A stretch of DNA of 64,000 bases from Mycobacterium sp. ITM-2016-00318. Its GTDB lineage: Bacteria; Actinomycetota; Actinomycetes; Mycobacteriales; Mycobacteriaceae. The stretch covers positions 2,356,001-2,420,000 of the forward strand of contig NZ_CP134400.1 in the NCBI RefSeq assembly GCF_002968285.2, in the 5' to 3' direction. Numbering within the stretch: position 1 is the stretch's first letter; each line of letters opens with the position of its first letter. Both the position numbers and the translations under genes were made by a program. Shown in pieces: positions 43,046 to 52,584 of the stretch. The notes under the pieces were generated by a model that saw nothing but the letters and a program-made list of their open reading frames with translations, ran no database searches and was not told the DNA's origin.

Positions 43046-43848
43046 CTATCGGCTGTGAATCGCGCTCCGGTCGGCGTGCCGCGTCTGGTTCCCGCCGGCC
43101 CGTTTCGCGACGTACATCGCGCTGTCGGCGGCTTCGACCAACTGCTCGATGACGGCTCTGGCGTCGAGAGTGGCTGAGCCGATCCGGGTGACGCTGGCAA
43201 CACCGACACTCGCCGTCGCGCCCCAGGGGATCTCTGCGACGGCTTCCCTCAGACGTTCCGCGATCGTGTGGGCCTCGCCGGACTGGATCATCTCCGCGAT
43301 CAGGAACTCCTCGCCGCCGACTCGGGCGACAACGGCACGCCCGCTGGTGGCGTGCCGCAGTTTGTCGGCGACTGCGGCGAGGATGCGGTCGCCGGTGGTA
43401 TGCCCCCTGGTGTCGTTGACCTCTTTGAAGCGGTCGAGATCCAGCATGATCAGCGACAGGAACGGCGCGGCGGCATCGTTCGACGCATAGATGAGTTCGC
43501 TCGCCGATCGGCGACATGGCGGGAGAGTTGTAGTTGACGCAGGACAAGACGAGGCACGCATTGGCGAGCAACACGAAGAGAACCGATTGGCGACTGCTGG
43601 GCCATCCGAGGAGCCACATCACTGCCATCGCGATACAGCAAACTGTGACGAGGACGCCAATTACCCACTGGCCCGTGGCTGTGCGGACCGATCGGCGTCC
43701 ACATGGTTAGGACCTGCACGGCGCCGAGCGAGACCACCACGATGGCCATCATGCGGCGGGTGAAGCCGCGAAGATTCCGATATCCCAAATAGCCTGACAA
43801 CCAACGGTAGTGGTCGGGCTGCACCCACCATTCCCGTATCCAGCCCAC
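43046..43848 (-). pseudogene. Diguanylate cyclase (GGDEF) remnant with intact GGEEF
   Basis: Three frames must be joined. The start (WWVQPDHYRWLSGYLGYRNL, TMs) lies at 43848-43700; a shifted frame continues TGQWVIGVLVTVCCIAMAVM to about SCVNYNS near 43530; a third holds RSASELIYASNDAAAP, LIMLDLDRFKEVNDTRGHTTGD and VARVGGEEFLIAE to the stop at 43046. Against its paralogue at 38017-39153, about 120 codons of later TM helices and the start of the catalytic domain are missing at the second join. The active-site text is good but no complete enzyme can be made. Confidence 0.75.
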
Positions 43849-44041
43849 TTTGGCAGTCTAAGGACGTTTGCTGATCTGGTAGTCAGCAATTATCGAATGA
43901 CGGGGACGGCCGTGTCGGGGTCGGGGCGCCCCGCAAGCATCCCCGCGCCGTCGGCGAGCAGATCTCGCGCGGGCGCGCTGGTCGGCGGCATGCCGACACC
44001 CTCTCGACGCACCGCTGTCGATTACACGTGCGCGTGTCGGG

Positions 44042-44066
44042 GTACTCCGCTGGCGTTCGGGAGTAC
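44042..44066. promoter_or_regulatory. Inverted repeat GTACTCC-N11-GGAGTAC
   Basis: Seven-base perfect arms (44042-44048 and 44060-44066), 28 bases before the start of the next membrane protein gene. A candidate operator or small mRNA hairpin. Confidence 0.4.
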
Positions 44067-44093
44067 ACCGTCGGGGACCGAGGAGATATCACA

Positions 44094-44729
44094 ATGCGTG
44101 AAACGCGTGTTCACAACCGCGGCGGCCGGATGCAGATGCCCCGCAGTCGCGGCGCCGCAAGTGGCTTCCTGCTGATTCTGTTGGGCCTCTGGGGCGCTCT
44201 CGTCCCGTTCGTTGGCCCGTTGTTCGACTTCGCATTCAGCCCCGACCGGGAGTGGACGTGGACGGCGGCGCGCGGGTGGCTCGAGGTGCTGCCGGGCGCG
44301 GTGACGGTCGTCGGCGGCTTCCTGCTGTTGAGTTCCCGCAACCGGTTCACCGCGATGCTCGGCGGGTGGTTGACGGTGCTGGCAGGGGCCTGGTTCGTCG
44401 TGGGGCGGGCCCTCGCAGCTCCGCTGGGCCTCGGCAATGCCGGCGCCCCGGTCGCCGCGACCGAGACCAAGCGGGTGGTTCTTGAACTGGCCTACTTCTA
44501 CGGACTCGGCGCACTGATCATCTTCCTCGGCGCGATCGCTCTTGGCCGGCTGTCGGTCCGCAGCGCTCGCGACATCGAGTACGCGCAGCGCTCGGCGCTC
44601 CCCGTGACCGAGGAGCCGGTGGCCTCCGACGACGTCACCGAGATCCAGCCGGCCGAGGAGACGCACTCACGCCGCCATCGCTCGCTGGGTGGACTGTTCC
44701 GCCGCGGCGACCGACTCGCCCACCGCTAG
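44094..44729 (+). CDS. Four-TM hypothetical membrane protein
   Basis: 211 residues from ATG at 44094 after GAGGAGATATCACA. TM segments at about 23-45, 62-82, 86-108 and 130-150, with the first loop FAFSPDREWTWTAARGW and a charged cytosolic tail (to SRRHRSLGGLFRRGD). Similar to mycobacterial proteins annotated only as conserved membrane proteins. It lies 39 bases before the histidine kinase gene and may belong to the same signalling unit. Confidence 0.75.
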   Translation: MRETRVHNRGGRMQMPRSRGAASGFLLILLGLWGALVPFVGPLFDFAFSPDREWTWTAARGWLEVLPGAVTVVGGFLLLSSRNRFTAMLGGWLTVLAGAWFVVGRALAAPLGLGNAGAPVAATETKRVVLELAYFYGLGALIIFLGAIALGRLSVRSARDIEYAQRSALPVTEEPVASDDVTEIQPAEETHSRRHRSLGGLFRRGDRLAHR

Positions 44730-44731
44730 GG

Positions 44732-44745
44732 TTTTGCGTCTGCTC
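44732..44745 (+). repeat. Copy 1 of TTTTGCGTCTGCTC motif
   Basis: Identical over 14 bases to 47526-47539. Both copies start just after a TAG stop codon on the plus strand (TAGGG then TTTTGCGTCTGCTC). It may be a dispersed intergenic repeat or half of a transcription terminator. Confidence 0.5.
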
Positions 44746-44768
44746 ACGCGGGGTGGCACTGTGCCCTC

Positions 44769-46118
44769 GTGCGTCTGATCAGGTGGCTCTCCCGGCTGCT
44801 GGCGCGCGTCCTGTCGTTGCGCATCATCGTCATCGTCGCGGCTCTTGCCGTGGTCGGTCTCGTCATCACCCTTGGCGCATGGGTCTGGTTCGGCGTGACC
44901 AACGACCAATACAGTCAGCTCGACCGTCGGCTCGACTCGGTCAGTAGCCTTGGCGACATCAGTTCGCTCTTGCGCAACTCCGATGACCTGGGACTCGACA
45001 AGCCTTCTGCGAACAGCGAACTCATCCGCACGGCCCGAGTCGACGGCATCACCGTTTCGCTGCCGAAGGACATCGTGCTGCCTGAGTTCGATGACGGCTA
45101 CGACACCACGACGATCGACGGCGTCGAGTACCGCGTTCGCACGTTCACCGCGGGTAAGGCATCCATCGCGGTCGGCGCTCCACTGGCCGAAACGCAGAGA
45201 AGGATAGACGAACTGCACCGCCGCGTGCTGCTGATCTGCGGCGGGGTGATCGTCGGCACCGCGGTGGTCGCCTCGGCCCTGTGGCTGATCATGATCAGCC
45301 CCTTCCGGGTCCTCGCCCAGCAGGCCCGGGTGATCAACGCGCAATCCAACCCCGACGAGGTGAAGGTGGGCGGGGTACGGGAAGCGGTCGAGATCGCCGA
45401 CGCGGTCGAGGGCATGCTCGCCCGCATCGGCGACGAACAGCAGCGCACCAGGGCCGCACTCGAGTCGGCAAGGGATTTTGCGGCGGTGGCGTCACACGAA
45501 CTCCGCACACCGTTGACCGCGATGCGCACCAACCTGGAGGTGCTCTCCACGCTCGACCTTCCCGATGAACAGCGCGAGGAAGTGATCGCCGACGTCATCC
45601 GCACCCAGAGTCGCATCGAGGCCACGCTCTCGGCGCTGGAGCGACTGGCCCAAGGCGAGCTGACGACGGTCGACGACTTCGTCCCCGTCGACATCACCGA
45701 ACTCCTGGATCGGGCCGCCCACGATGCGGTGCGCAACTACCCGGACCTCGAGGTGTCGTTGGCTTCGTCGACGACGGTGCTCATGGTAGGGATGCCCGCC
45801 GGCCTGCGACTGGTGATCGACAACGCAATCACCAACGCCGTGAAACACGGTGGAGCGACCGAAATCCGCCTTGCGGCAATCAGTTCCGTTCACGGTGTGG
45901 AGATCACAGTCGACGACAACGGCCTCGGTGTTCCGGAGGGGGAGCGGGCCGCTGTCTTCGACCGGTTCTCCCGTGGGTCGACGGCGGCGCGCTCGGGATC
46001 GGGTCTCGGCCTCGCGCTGGTGGCTCAGCAAGCGGAGATCCATGGCGGAACGGCCCGGCTGGAAACCAGCCCGATGGGCGGCGCCCGGCTGTTGCTGCGG
46101 CTGCCGCCGCCGAGCTAA
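44769..46118 (+). CDS. Sensor histidine kinase, PrrB-like, without adjacent regulator
   Basis: 449 residues from GTG at 44769. Two TMs (about 19-42 and 153-177) flank an extracytoplasmic sensor domain, then HAMP, the H-box ASHELRTPLTAMRTNLEVL (His243) and an ATPase domain with DNAITNAVKHGG, VDDNGLGVPEGE and SGSGLGLALVAQQ. The catalytic half closely follows the mycobacterial PrrB (Rv0902c) wording, while the sensor half differs. In known loci prrA precedes prrB; here no response regulator is adjacent. It may signal through a distant PrrA. Confidence 0.85.
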   Translation: MRLIRWLSRLLARVLSLRIIVIVAALAVVGLVITLGAWVWFGVTNDQYSQLDRRLDSVSSLGDISSLLRNSDDLGLDKPSANSELIRTARVDGITVSLPKDIVLPEFDDGYDTTTIDGVEYRVRTFTAGKASIAVGAPLAETQRRIDELHRRVLLICGGVIVGTAVVASALWLIMISPFRVLAQQARVINAQSNPDEVKVGGVREAVEIADAVEGMLARIGDEQQRTRAALESARDFAAVASHELRTPLTAMRTNLEVLSTLDLPDEQREEVIADVIRTQSRIEATLSALERLAQGELTTVDDFVPVDITELLDRAAHDAVRNYPDLEVSLASSTTVLMVGMPAGLRLVIDNAITNAVKHGGATEIRLAAISSVHGVEITVDDNGLGVPEGERAAVFDRFSRGSTAARSGSGLGLALVAQQAEIHGGTARLETSPMGGARLLLRLPPPS

Positions 46119-46579
46119 GCGCGGGCGTCCTTCGGGTCGAGCTCGTCGAGCAGCCGCTGCATGGTGCTGCACATCTGCGCGAAATTCCGTTCGCCTGCCA
46201 GTGCCGCCCATCGGCGCTCGATCGAGGCCACCCGGTTGCCGGCGTCGGCCATCAAGTCGCGGCCCCGCTCGGTCAGCTCGATGAGCTTCGCCCTTCCGTC
46301 GGCGGGGTCGGGCCGCCGGGTCAGGTACCCGAGGTCGGCGAGATCGTTGACGAGCTCCGAGGCGGCCGCGAGGCTCAGTTGCGCGCGCTCCGCCAGCTCG
46401 GTGAGCCGGATGCCGCCCGCCCGGATGTTGCCGAAGATCTGGAAGTGCGGTTCGCGTACGTCCCCGTAGCCGGCGTCGGCGCGGGGGGCGGCGAGGTCGT
46501 CCCGGAGCTCGCGCAGGAGCCGAACCAGCAGTTGCCCGATGGCCAAGCGTTCCTCGGCGAGATCCCTTGACTGCGCCAC
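46115..46579 (-). CDS. MarR-family regulator
   Basis: 154 residues from GTG at 46579. Winged helix: IRLTELAERAQLSLAAASELVNDL is the HTH and YLTRRPDPADGRAKLIELTERG the wing with the family's Asp-Gly-Arg. Dimerisation helices at both ends. It is divergent from the hydrolase at 46640, and the 60-base gap carries a likely operator. TATTCT lies eight bases before the start. It ends 4 bases inside the histidine kinase stop region. Confidence 0.85.
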   Translation of the reverse strand: MAQSRDLAEERLAIGQLLVRLLRELRDDLAAPRADAGYGDVREPHFQIFGNIRAGGIRLTELAERAQLSLAAASELVNDLADLGYLTRRPDPADGRAKLIELTERGRDLMADAGNRVASIERRWAALAGERNFAQMCSTMQRLLDELDPKDARA

Positions 46580-46598
46580 AGTGGAGGAGAATACTACG

Positions 46599-46624
46599 GA
46601 AACCGAAGTTTCGGGAACCGAAGT
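46599..46624. promoter_or_regulatory. MarR operator candidate
   Basis: GAAAC-CGAA-GTTTC (46599-46612) is a perfect inverted repeat, and ACCGAAGT occurs twice as a direct repeat (46602-46609, 46617-46624). It sits between the divergent MarR and hydrolase starts, where autoregulation would act. Confidence 0.55.
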
Positions 46625-46639
46625 AAATGGGAGATCGCC

Positions 46640-47521
46640 ATGATCATGTCCGACACGGATTTCGTCAGCACCGATCTCGGCCGGCTGCACGTCCGCAAAG
46701 CCGGCGATGGGCCGCCTGCGGTGTTGTGGCACAGCCTTTTCGTCGACTCGCGCTCCTGGGGCGCGCTGATCGGGGAGTTGGCCACGCACCGCACGGTGTA
46801 CGTAATCGACGGGCCCGCACATGGCAGAAGTGATTCCGTGCCACGGGATTTCTCCTTCGAAGCGGTTGTGGCCTCCGCTGAGCAGGCGCTGGACCGACTG
46901 GGGCTGGCCGAGCCGGTGGACTGGGTCGGCAACGCCTGGGGCGGCCACGTCGGCATCCGGCTGGCGACAGGACAGCGGCTGCGGACGCTGACGACGATCG
47001 GCACCCCGATTCAGGGCTTCACGCTGGGAGAGAAGCTCACCAAGGCGTGGCCGCTCGTCGCGATGTACCGGCTCGTCGGTCCGAACGGTCTGGTCGTCAA
47101 GCTGCTCTTCGACTCGCTGGTCGGTGGCGCCGCCCTTGCCGCACAGCCCGATCAAGCAGCCGCGGTAGTGGCGTCATTTCGGGACGCCGATCGCAGCGGG
47201 ATGTATCACGCGATGCGTTCGATGATGCTGCTGCGCACCGGCATCGAGGATCTGCTCGGCGATGTCAAGGTGCCGAGCCTCATCATGTCGGTCCGTGACG
47301 ACGTGACCGGATGGCGCCCCGACGAGGCCCGCCGCACGTGCGCGGCGATCCCCGACGTCCGTGTCGAGGAGGTCGCGGGCACCGGCCACGTCTCACCGCT
47401 GCTGATCGACCGCGACCGGATTCTGCGTCTGGTCACCGAGTTCTGGGGTTCCGTTTCCCCGCGAGCTGGGCCCACACGCAAGTTGGGGAACGCAAAAGTA
47501 CCCAAAAACCCTCGAAATTAG
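46640..47521 (+). CDS. Alpha/beta hydrolase-fold protein with Ala at the nucleophile position
   Basis: 293 residues from ATG at 46640 after GGGAG. PPAVLWHSLFVDSRSWG is the oxyanion-hole region, VIDGPAHGRSD the next strand, and the elbow reads VGNAWGGHVG: Ala takes the place of the usual Ser in G-x-S-x-G. The late His is present (GTGHVSPLL). So it is either a non-hydrolytic member or one using other chemistry. The last residues (LGNAKVPKNPRN) are encoded by a terminator-like hairpin and may not belong to the original protein. Probably controlled by the divergent MarR protein. Confidence 0.75.
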   Translation: MIMSDTDFVSTDLGRLHVRKAGDGPPAVLWHSLFVDSRSWGALIGELATHRTVYVIDGPAHGRSDSVPRDFSFEAVVASAEQALDRLGLAEPVDWVGNAWGGHVGIRLATGQRLRTLTTIGTPIQGFTLGEKLTKAWPLVAMYRLVGPNGLVVKLLFDSLVGGAALAAQPDQAAAVVASFRDADRSGMYHAMRSMMLLRTGIEDLLGDVKVPSLIMSVRDDVTGWRPDEARRTCAAIPDVRVEEVAGTGHVSPLLIDRDRILRLVTEFWGSVSPRAGPTRKLGNAKVPKNPRN

Positions 47522-47531
47522 GGACTTTTGC
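47492..47531. terminator. Hairpin spanning the hydrolase stop codon
   Basis: GCAAAAGTACCC (47492-47503) pairs with GGGACTTTTGC (47521-47531) apart from one bulged base, with a 17-base loop. The stop codon TAG (47519-47521) lies at the loop edge. It separates two convergent genes and could stop transcription from both sides. Its right arm runs into the TTTTGCGTCTGCTC repeat. Confidence 0.6.
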
Positions 47532-47557
47532 GTCTGCTCGCGATGGAAAGTGAGCCG

Positions 47558-48898
47558 CTAGAGGTCGGCGAGCACGAGGGCCAGCACATCGAGACCCTCC
47601 ATGAGGAGGTCGTCGGAGATGGCCAGCGGCGGCAGGAAACGAAGCACGTTGCCGTAGGTGCCGCAGGTCAGCACGATCACGCCTGCGGTATGACATCCGA
47701 TGGCCAGCTTCGTGGTGAGTTCGCCGTCGGGTTCGGTCGTGCCCGCCTTCACGAGTTCCATCGCGATCATCGCGCCACGGCCGCGAACGTCACCGATGCG
47801 GTCGTCCTCGGCCTGCATGCGATGCAGGCGGTCCTTCATGGCCTGCTCGATCTCCGCGGCCCGCGCCACCATTCCGTCGGCCTCGATCGTCTCGATGGTG
47901 GCCAGCGCGGCCGCGCACGCCACCGGGTTGCCGCCGTAGGTGCCGCCGAGCCCGCTGACGTGAGGCGCGTCCATGATCTCGGCGCGGCCTGTCACCGCGG
48001 AGAGCGGAAGACCGTCGGCGATGCCCTTGGCGGTGGCGATGAGGTCGGGAACGATGCCCTCGTGCTCACAGGCGAACATCGCGCCGGTGCGGGCGAACCC
48101 GGTCTGCACCTCGTCGGCGATGAACACCACGCCGTTGCGCTTGCACCAGTCCAGCAGTGCGGGCAGGAAGCCTTCGGCGGGCACGATGAACCCGCCTTCG
48201 CCCTGGATCGGCTCGATGATGACAGCGGCGAGATTGTCGGCGCCGACCTGTTTCTCGATGACGTTGATGGCGCGGCGCGCGGCGACCTCGCCGTCGGTGG
48301 CCATCTCCTTGCCGAACTCCGCGTCCCGGTACGGGTACGAAAGGGGTGCGCGATAGATCTCCGGCGCGAATGGACCGAAGCCGTGTTTGTAGGGCATCGA
48401 CTTCGCGGTGAGCGCCATCGTCAGGTTGGTGCGGCCGTGATAGGCGTGATCGAACGACACCACGGCCTGCTTGCGGGTGTACGTCCTGGCGATCTTGATG
48501 GCGTTCTCCACGGCTTCGGAGCCCGAGTTGAACAGCGCCGAGCGTTTCTCGTGATCGCCGGGTGTGAGCCTGTTGAGCGCCTCTGCGACGGCGACGTACT
48601 CCTCGTACGGCGTGATCATGAAGCAGGTGTGGGTGAAGTCGGCGACTTGGTCGCGCACCGCCTCGACGACGCGCGGCGAGGCGTTGCCGATCGTCGTCAC
48701 CGCGATGCCGGACCCGAGGTCGATGAGACGGTTGCCGTCGACGTCCTCGACGATGCCGCCGCCCGCGCGGGCGGTGTACACCGGCATGGTGTTGCCGATG
48801 CCCCGCGACACGGCGGCGGTCTTCCGGTCGATCAGCTCCTTCGAGCGCGGACCGGGAATGCTGGTGGCCAGATAGCGGCTCTGCTCGACGGTGCTCAC
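47558..48898 (-). CDS. gabT: 4-aminobutyrate aminotransferase
   Basis: 446 residues from GTG at 48898. Class III aminotransferase: LFNSGSEAVENAIKIARTYT, DHAYHGRTNLTMAL, VIIEPIQGEGGF, FIADEVQTGFARTG with the PLP-binding Asp, and the Schiff-base Lys in LIATAKGIADGLPLSA. It corresponds to Rv2589. Makes succinate semialdehyde from GABA with 2-oxoglutarate. Upstream TAGGCT is eight bases from the GTG. Confidence 0.93.
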   Translation of the reverse strand: MSTVEQSRYLATSIPGPRSKELIDRKTAAVSRGIGNTMPVYTARAGGGIVEDVDGNRLIDLGSGIAVTTIGNASPRVVEAVRDQVADFTHTCFMITPYEEYVAVAEALNRLTPGDHEKRSALFNSGSEAVENAIKIARTYTRKQAVVSFDHAYHGRTNLTMALTAKSMPYKHGFGPFAPEIYRAPLSYPYRDAEFGKEMATDGEVAARRAINVIEKQVGADNLAAVIIEPIQGEGGFIVPAEGFLPALLDWCKRNGVVFIADEVQTGFARTGAMFACEHEGIVPDLIATAKGIADGLPLSAVTGRAEIMDAPHVSGLGGTYGGNPVACAAALATIETIEADGMVARAAEIEQAMKDRLHRMQAEDDRIGDVRGRGAMIAMELVKAGTTEPDGELTTKLAIGCHTAGVIVLTCGTYGNVLRFLPPLAISDDLLMEGLDVLALVLADL

Positions 48899-49097
48899 GG
48901 AGTTCGAGCCTAGTCGTGCGAGATCGCCCGTCAGACCCGATCGATGCGACGGATTCCGCAGCATTTTCACGGTGCGCACGGGGGCGCTCGGACACCAGCT
49001 GCCGCAATGGCACACTGGTCACCTAGAAGGCTCCCAGGATCGAGGTTGGTTCGGCCGGGGCCGTCCTCGCACGAACGACACGAAAGCAGTTGCTGTC

Positions 49098-49445
49098 ATG
49101 GATCTGGTCGCCTTATTACCTCTGCTCATCATCTTGGGCGCGTTCATGTTCTTCGCTTCGCGACGCCAGAAGAAGGCGATGCAGGCGACCATCGATCTGC
49201 ACAACTCGCTGAAGGTGGGCGACCGCGTGCACACCACCTCTGGGCTCCAAGCCGAGATCAGGGCCATCACCGACGACACCGTCGAGCTCGAGATCGCGCC
49301 GGGTGTGGTGACCACCTGGATGAAGCTCGCCGTGCGGGATCGCATCACCGAGGACGACGAGTTCGACGACAACGACGATGTCGACGAGCCCGAATCGACG
49401 GCCACGGAGATCACCGACAGCACCGACCACAACCGACTGAACTGA
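49098..49445 (+). CDS. yajC: Preprotein translocase accessory protein YajC
   Basis: 115 residues. One N-terminal TM helix (DLVALLPLLIILGAFMFFASRRQ) and the KVGDRVHTTSGLQAEIRAI core, then an acidic tail. It joins SecD and SecF as the accessory Sec membrane complex. 78 bases before secD. Confidence 0.95.
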   Translation: MDLVALLPLLIILGAFMFFASRRQKKAMQATIDLHNSLKVGDRVHTTSGLQAEIRAITDDTVELEIAPGVVTTWMKLAVRDRITEDDEFDDNDDVDEPESTATEITDSTDHNRLN

Positions 49446-49523
49446 GCTGACAGTCGGGGACTCAGCTCCGGCACGTACCCTTTGCGGTGCTGACGACCTG
49501 AACCTCGAGGAGACCAAAGAAAC

Positions 49524-51296
49524 GTGGCATCGCCTTCTGCGCCGGTGCACCCTGCGCGCTACCTGGCACTCTTCCTCGCGCTGCTGGTCGGCGTGTATCT
49601 CCTGGTCTTCCTGACCGGTGACAAAAAGGCGGAGCCGAAGCTCGGCATCGACCTGCAGGGTGGCACCAGGGTCACGCTGACCGCCCGCACACCTGACGGT
49701 TCCCGGCCTTCCCAGGATGCGCTGAACCAGGCGCAGCAGATCATCGCGTCGCGCGTCAACGGTCTCGGCGTATCGGGATCGGAGGTGGTGATCGACGGCG
49801 ACAACCTGGTGATCACCGTGCCGGGCAACGACAGCAGCGAGGCCCGCAACCTGGGTCAGACGGCGCGGCTCTACATCCGCCCCGTGATCCACACGATCGC
49901 CGCCCAGCAGCCACAGCAACCGGGCGCGCAGGCGGGCCCCCCGCAGGGCGCCCCGCCCGCAGGCCAGCAGCCGGGCGCCCCTCCCGCGGGCCAGCCGCGA
50001 GCACCGGTGGGCCAGCCGGGAGCACCGGTGGGCCAGCTGCCAGCACCTGAGGCGCCGCCTGCGCCCGCGGAAGGAGGTGTCGCCCCCGGAGCCCCAGAGT
50101 CCCCGCCTGAGCCCCAACCGCGGCCCTACCCCGAAGCTCCGCCGCCAAGCCCGGCGCCGCCGGGACCCGCGCCCAAGCCGGCAGAGAAGGATCTCGCACA
50201 GCGCATCGCCGACGAGAAGGCCCTGCGCCAGAGCGCAGAACAGCAGATCCAAATCCTGGCGCTGCAGTTCCAGGCCACCCGCTGTAACGACGAGGACGTG
50301 CTCGCGGGCAACGACGATCCCAACCTGCCGCTCGTGACCTGTTCGACGGACCACTCGCAGGTCTACCTGCTGGACAAGTCGATCATCAGCGGCGAGCAGA
50401 TCAAGGATGCCAGTTCGGGCATGGACACCCAGCGCGGCGAGTACATCGTGCAGGTGGAGTTCAAGCCGGATGCCGCAAGCACCTGGGCGGACTTCACCGC
50501 ATCGCATGTCGGCACGCAGACCGCGTTCACGCTCGACTCCCAGGTGGTCAGCGCCCCGCAGATCGAAGAAGCGATCCCCGGCGGCAACACCCAGATCACC
50601 GGGCAGTTCAACGCCGAACGGGCCAAGGAACTGGCCAACGTGCTGAAGTACGGCTCGCTGCCGTTGTCGTTCGAATCCTCGGAGGCCGAAACGGTTTCGG
50701 CCACGTTGGGATTGACGTCGTTGCGGGCGGGTCTCATCGCCGGCGCCATCGGGTTGGCGCTCGTGCTGCTCTACTCGCTGCTGTACTACCGGGTGCTCGG
50801 AGTGCTGACGGCACTGTCGTTGATCGCTTCCGGCGCAATGGTATTCGCGATACTCGTGTTGCTCGGTAGGTATATCGACTACACGCTCGATCTGGCCGGT
50901 ATCGCCGGCCTTATCATCGGTATCGGCATGACGGCAGACTCGTTCGTGGTGTTCTTCGAACGCATCAAAGACGAGATCCGCGAGGGTCGTTCGTTCCGGT
51001 CAGCGGTCCCGCGCGGTTGGGTGCGTGCACGCAAGACGATCATTTCCGGCAACGCGGTGACATTTCTTGCCGCGGTCGTGCTGTACATTCTGGCCGTCGG
51101 CCAGGTGAAGGGCTTCGCGTTCACCCTCGGACTGACCACGATCCTCGACGTCGTCGTCGTCTTCCTGGTGACGTGGCCGCTGGTCTACCTGGCGTCGAAG
51201 TCGACGACGTTGGCCAAGCCGGCGTTCAACGGCCTCGGCGCAGTGCAGCAGATCGCGCGCGAACGCCGGGTTTCCGCACACACGGGACGGGGGTAG
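49524..51296 (+). CDS. secD: Protein translocase subunit SecD
   Basis: 590 residues from GTG at 49524 after GAGGAGACC. TM1 is followed by [13 protein letters not shown] and the P1 domain, which holds a Pro/Ala/Gly/Gln-rich insert of about 85 residues (roughly 130-215, bases 49905-50170), typical of mycobacterial SecD but variable. RND-like TM bundle at the C terminus with [19 protein letters not shown]. It uses the proton gradient to help export. Stop is four bases before secF. Confidence 0.97.
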   Translation: MASPSAPVHPARYLALFLALLVGVYLLVFLTGDKKAEPKLGIDLQGGTRVTLTARTPDGSRPSQDALNQAQQIIASRVNGLGVSGSEVVIDGDNLVITVPGNDSSEARNLGQTARLYIRPVIHTIAAQQPQQPGAQAGPPQGAPPAGQQPGAPPAGQPRAPVGQPGAPVGQLPAPEAPPAPAEGGVAPGAPESPPEPQPRPYPEAPPPSPAPPGPAPKPAEKDLAQRIADEKALRQSAEQQIQILALQFQATRCNDEDVLAGNDDPNLPLVTCSTDHSQVYLLDKSIISGEQIKDASSGMDTQRGEYIVQVEFKPDAASTWADFTASHVGTQTAFTLDSQVVSAPQIEEAIPGGNTQITGQFNAERAKELANVLKYGSLPLSFESSEAETVSATLGLTSLRAGLIAGAIGLALVLLYSLLYYRVLGVLTALSLIASGAMVFAILVLLGRYIDYTLDLAGIAGLIIGIGMTADSFVVFFERIKDEIREGRSFRSAVPRGWVRARKTIISGNAVTFLAAVVLYILAVGQVKGFAFTLGLTTILDVVVVFLVTWPLVYLASKSTTLAKPAFNGLGAVQQIARERRVSAHTGRG

Positions 51297-51300
51297 TTCG

Positions 51301-52578
51301 ATGGCCAAGCGCACATCCGACGTGACCGAATCGAACGCCGTCGAGGCGCCGGATCTGGAAAGCGCGTCGACCGACGCCCCGCGGCACGGGTTCTTCGTCA
51401 GGCTCTACACCGGCACGGGTGCCTTCGACGTCATCGGCCGCCGCAAGCTCTGGTACGTGATCAGCGGTCTGATCGTCGCGGTCTGCCTCGCGAGCATGGT
51501 GGTGCGAGGCTTCACCTTCGGCATCGACTTCGAAGGTGGCACCAAGGTGTCGATGCCTGCAGCGGGCGTCACCACCGAGCGGGTCGAAGCGGTGTTCAGC
51601 CAGGCGCTGGGCAAGGACACGGATTCGGTGGTGGTGGTCGGCAGCGGCCCATCTGCGACGGTCCAGATTCGGTCGGAAACGCTGACGAACCAGGAGACCG
51701 AACAACTCCGTACCGCGCTATTCGACGCGTTCCAGCCGAAGGGCCTCGACGGCCAGCCGAGCAAGCAGGTGATCAGCGACTCCGCGGTGTCTGAGACCTG
51801 GGGTGGTCAGATCACCGACAAGGCGCTGCTCGCACTTGCCGTCTTCCTGGCGCTGGCCTCCGTCTACATCGCCATCCGCTATGAGCGGTACATGGCGATA
51901 GCGGCGATGGCGACACTGGTTTTCGATCTCGTCGTCACCGCGGGTGTGTACTCGTTGATCGGCTTCGAGGTCACCCCTGCGACTGTCATCGGCCTGCTGA
52001 CCATCCTTGGCTTCTCGCTGTATGACACCGTGATCGTCTTCGACAAGGTGGAGGAGAACACGCACGGCTTCCAGCACACGACGCGCCGAACGTTCGCCGA
52101 GCAGGCCAACCTGGCGATCAACCAGACGTTCATGCGGTCGATCAACACCAGCCTCATCTCGGTGCTGCCGATCCTGTCGCTGATGGTCGTCGCGGTGTGG
52201 CTGCTGGGTGTCGGCACCCTGAAAGACCTTGCGCTGGTCCAGCTCGTCGGTGTCATCGTCGGTACGTACTCGTCGATCTTCTTCGCCACCCCGCTGCTCG
52301 TCACCTTGCGTGAACGCACCGAGCTGGTGCGCACCCACACACGCCGGGTGCTCAACCGTCGCAAGCCGACGGGCGAGAAGTCCCGCGCGGTGGTCGAAGA
52401 CATCGCCACCGACGCCGTGGCCGACGACGACGCGGACAAGGAGACGGTCGCGGCCGCCTCACCGGCGGCGAGCAAGCCTTCGGTCGCCGAGAAGCCTGCC
52501 CCCGGTGCGCGACCGGTCCGGCCGACCTCGAGCAGGACCGGACGGCCCGCGGGTAAGCGCAACACCCGGCGGAAGTAG
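51301..52578 (+). CDS. secF: Protein translocase subunit SecF
   Basis: 425 residues. VRGFTFGIDFEGGTKVSM, then the RND bundle with LLTILGFSLYDTVIVFDKVEEN and INQTFMRSINTS. A long Ala/Lys/Pro-rich cytosolic tail (about 350-425) ends GKRNTRRK. Works with SecD and YajC. Confidence 0.97.
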   Translation: MAKRTSDVTESNAVEAPDLESASTDAPRHGFFVRLYTGTGAFDVIGRRKLWYVISGLIVAVCLASMVVRGFTFGIDFEGGTKVSMPAAGVTTERVEAVFSQALGKDTDSVVVVGSGPSATVQIRSETLTNQETEQLRTALFDAFQPKGLDGQPSKQVISDSAVSETWGGQITDKALLALAVFLALASVYIAIRYERYMAIAAMATLVFDLVVTAGVYSLIGFEVTPATVIGLLTILGFSLYDTVIVFDKVEENTHGFQHTTRRTFAEQANLAINQTFMRSINTSLISVLPILSLMVVAVWLLGVGTLKDLALVQLVGVIVGTYSSIFFATPLLVTLRERTELVRTHTRRVLNRRKPTGEKSRAVVEDIATDAVADDDADKETVAAASPAASKPSVAEKPAPGARPVRPTSSRTGRPAGKRNTRRK

Positions 52579-52584
52579 TTCGAC

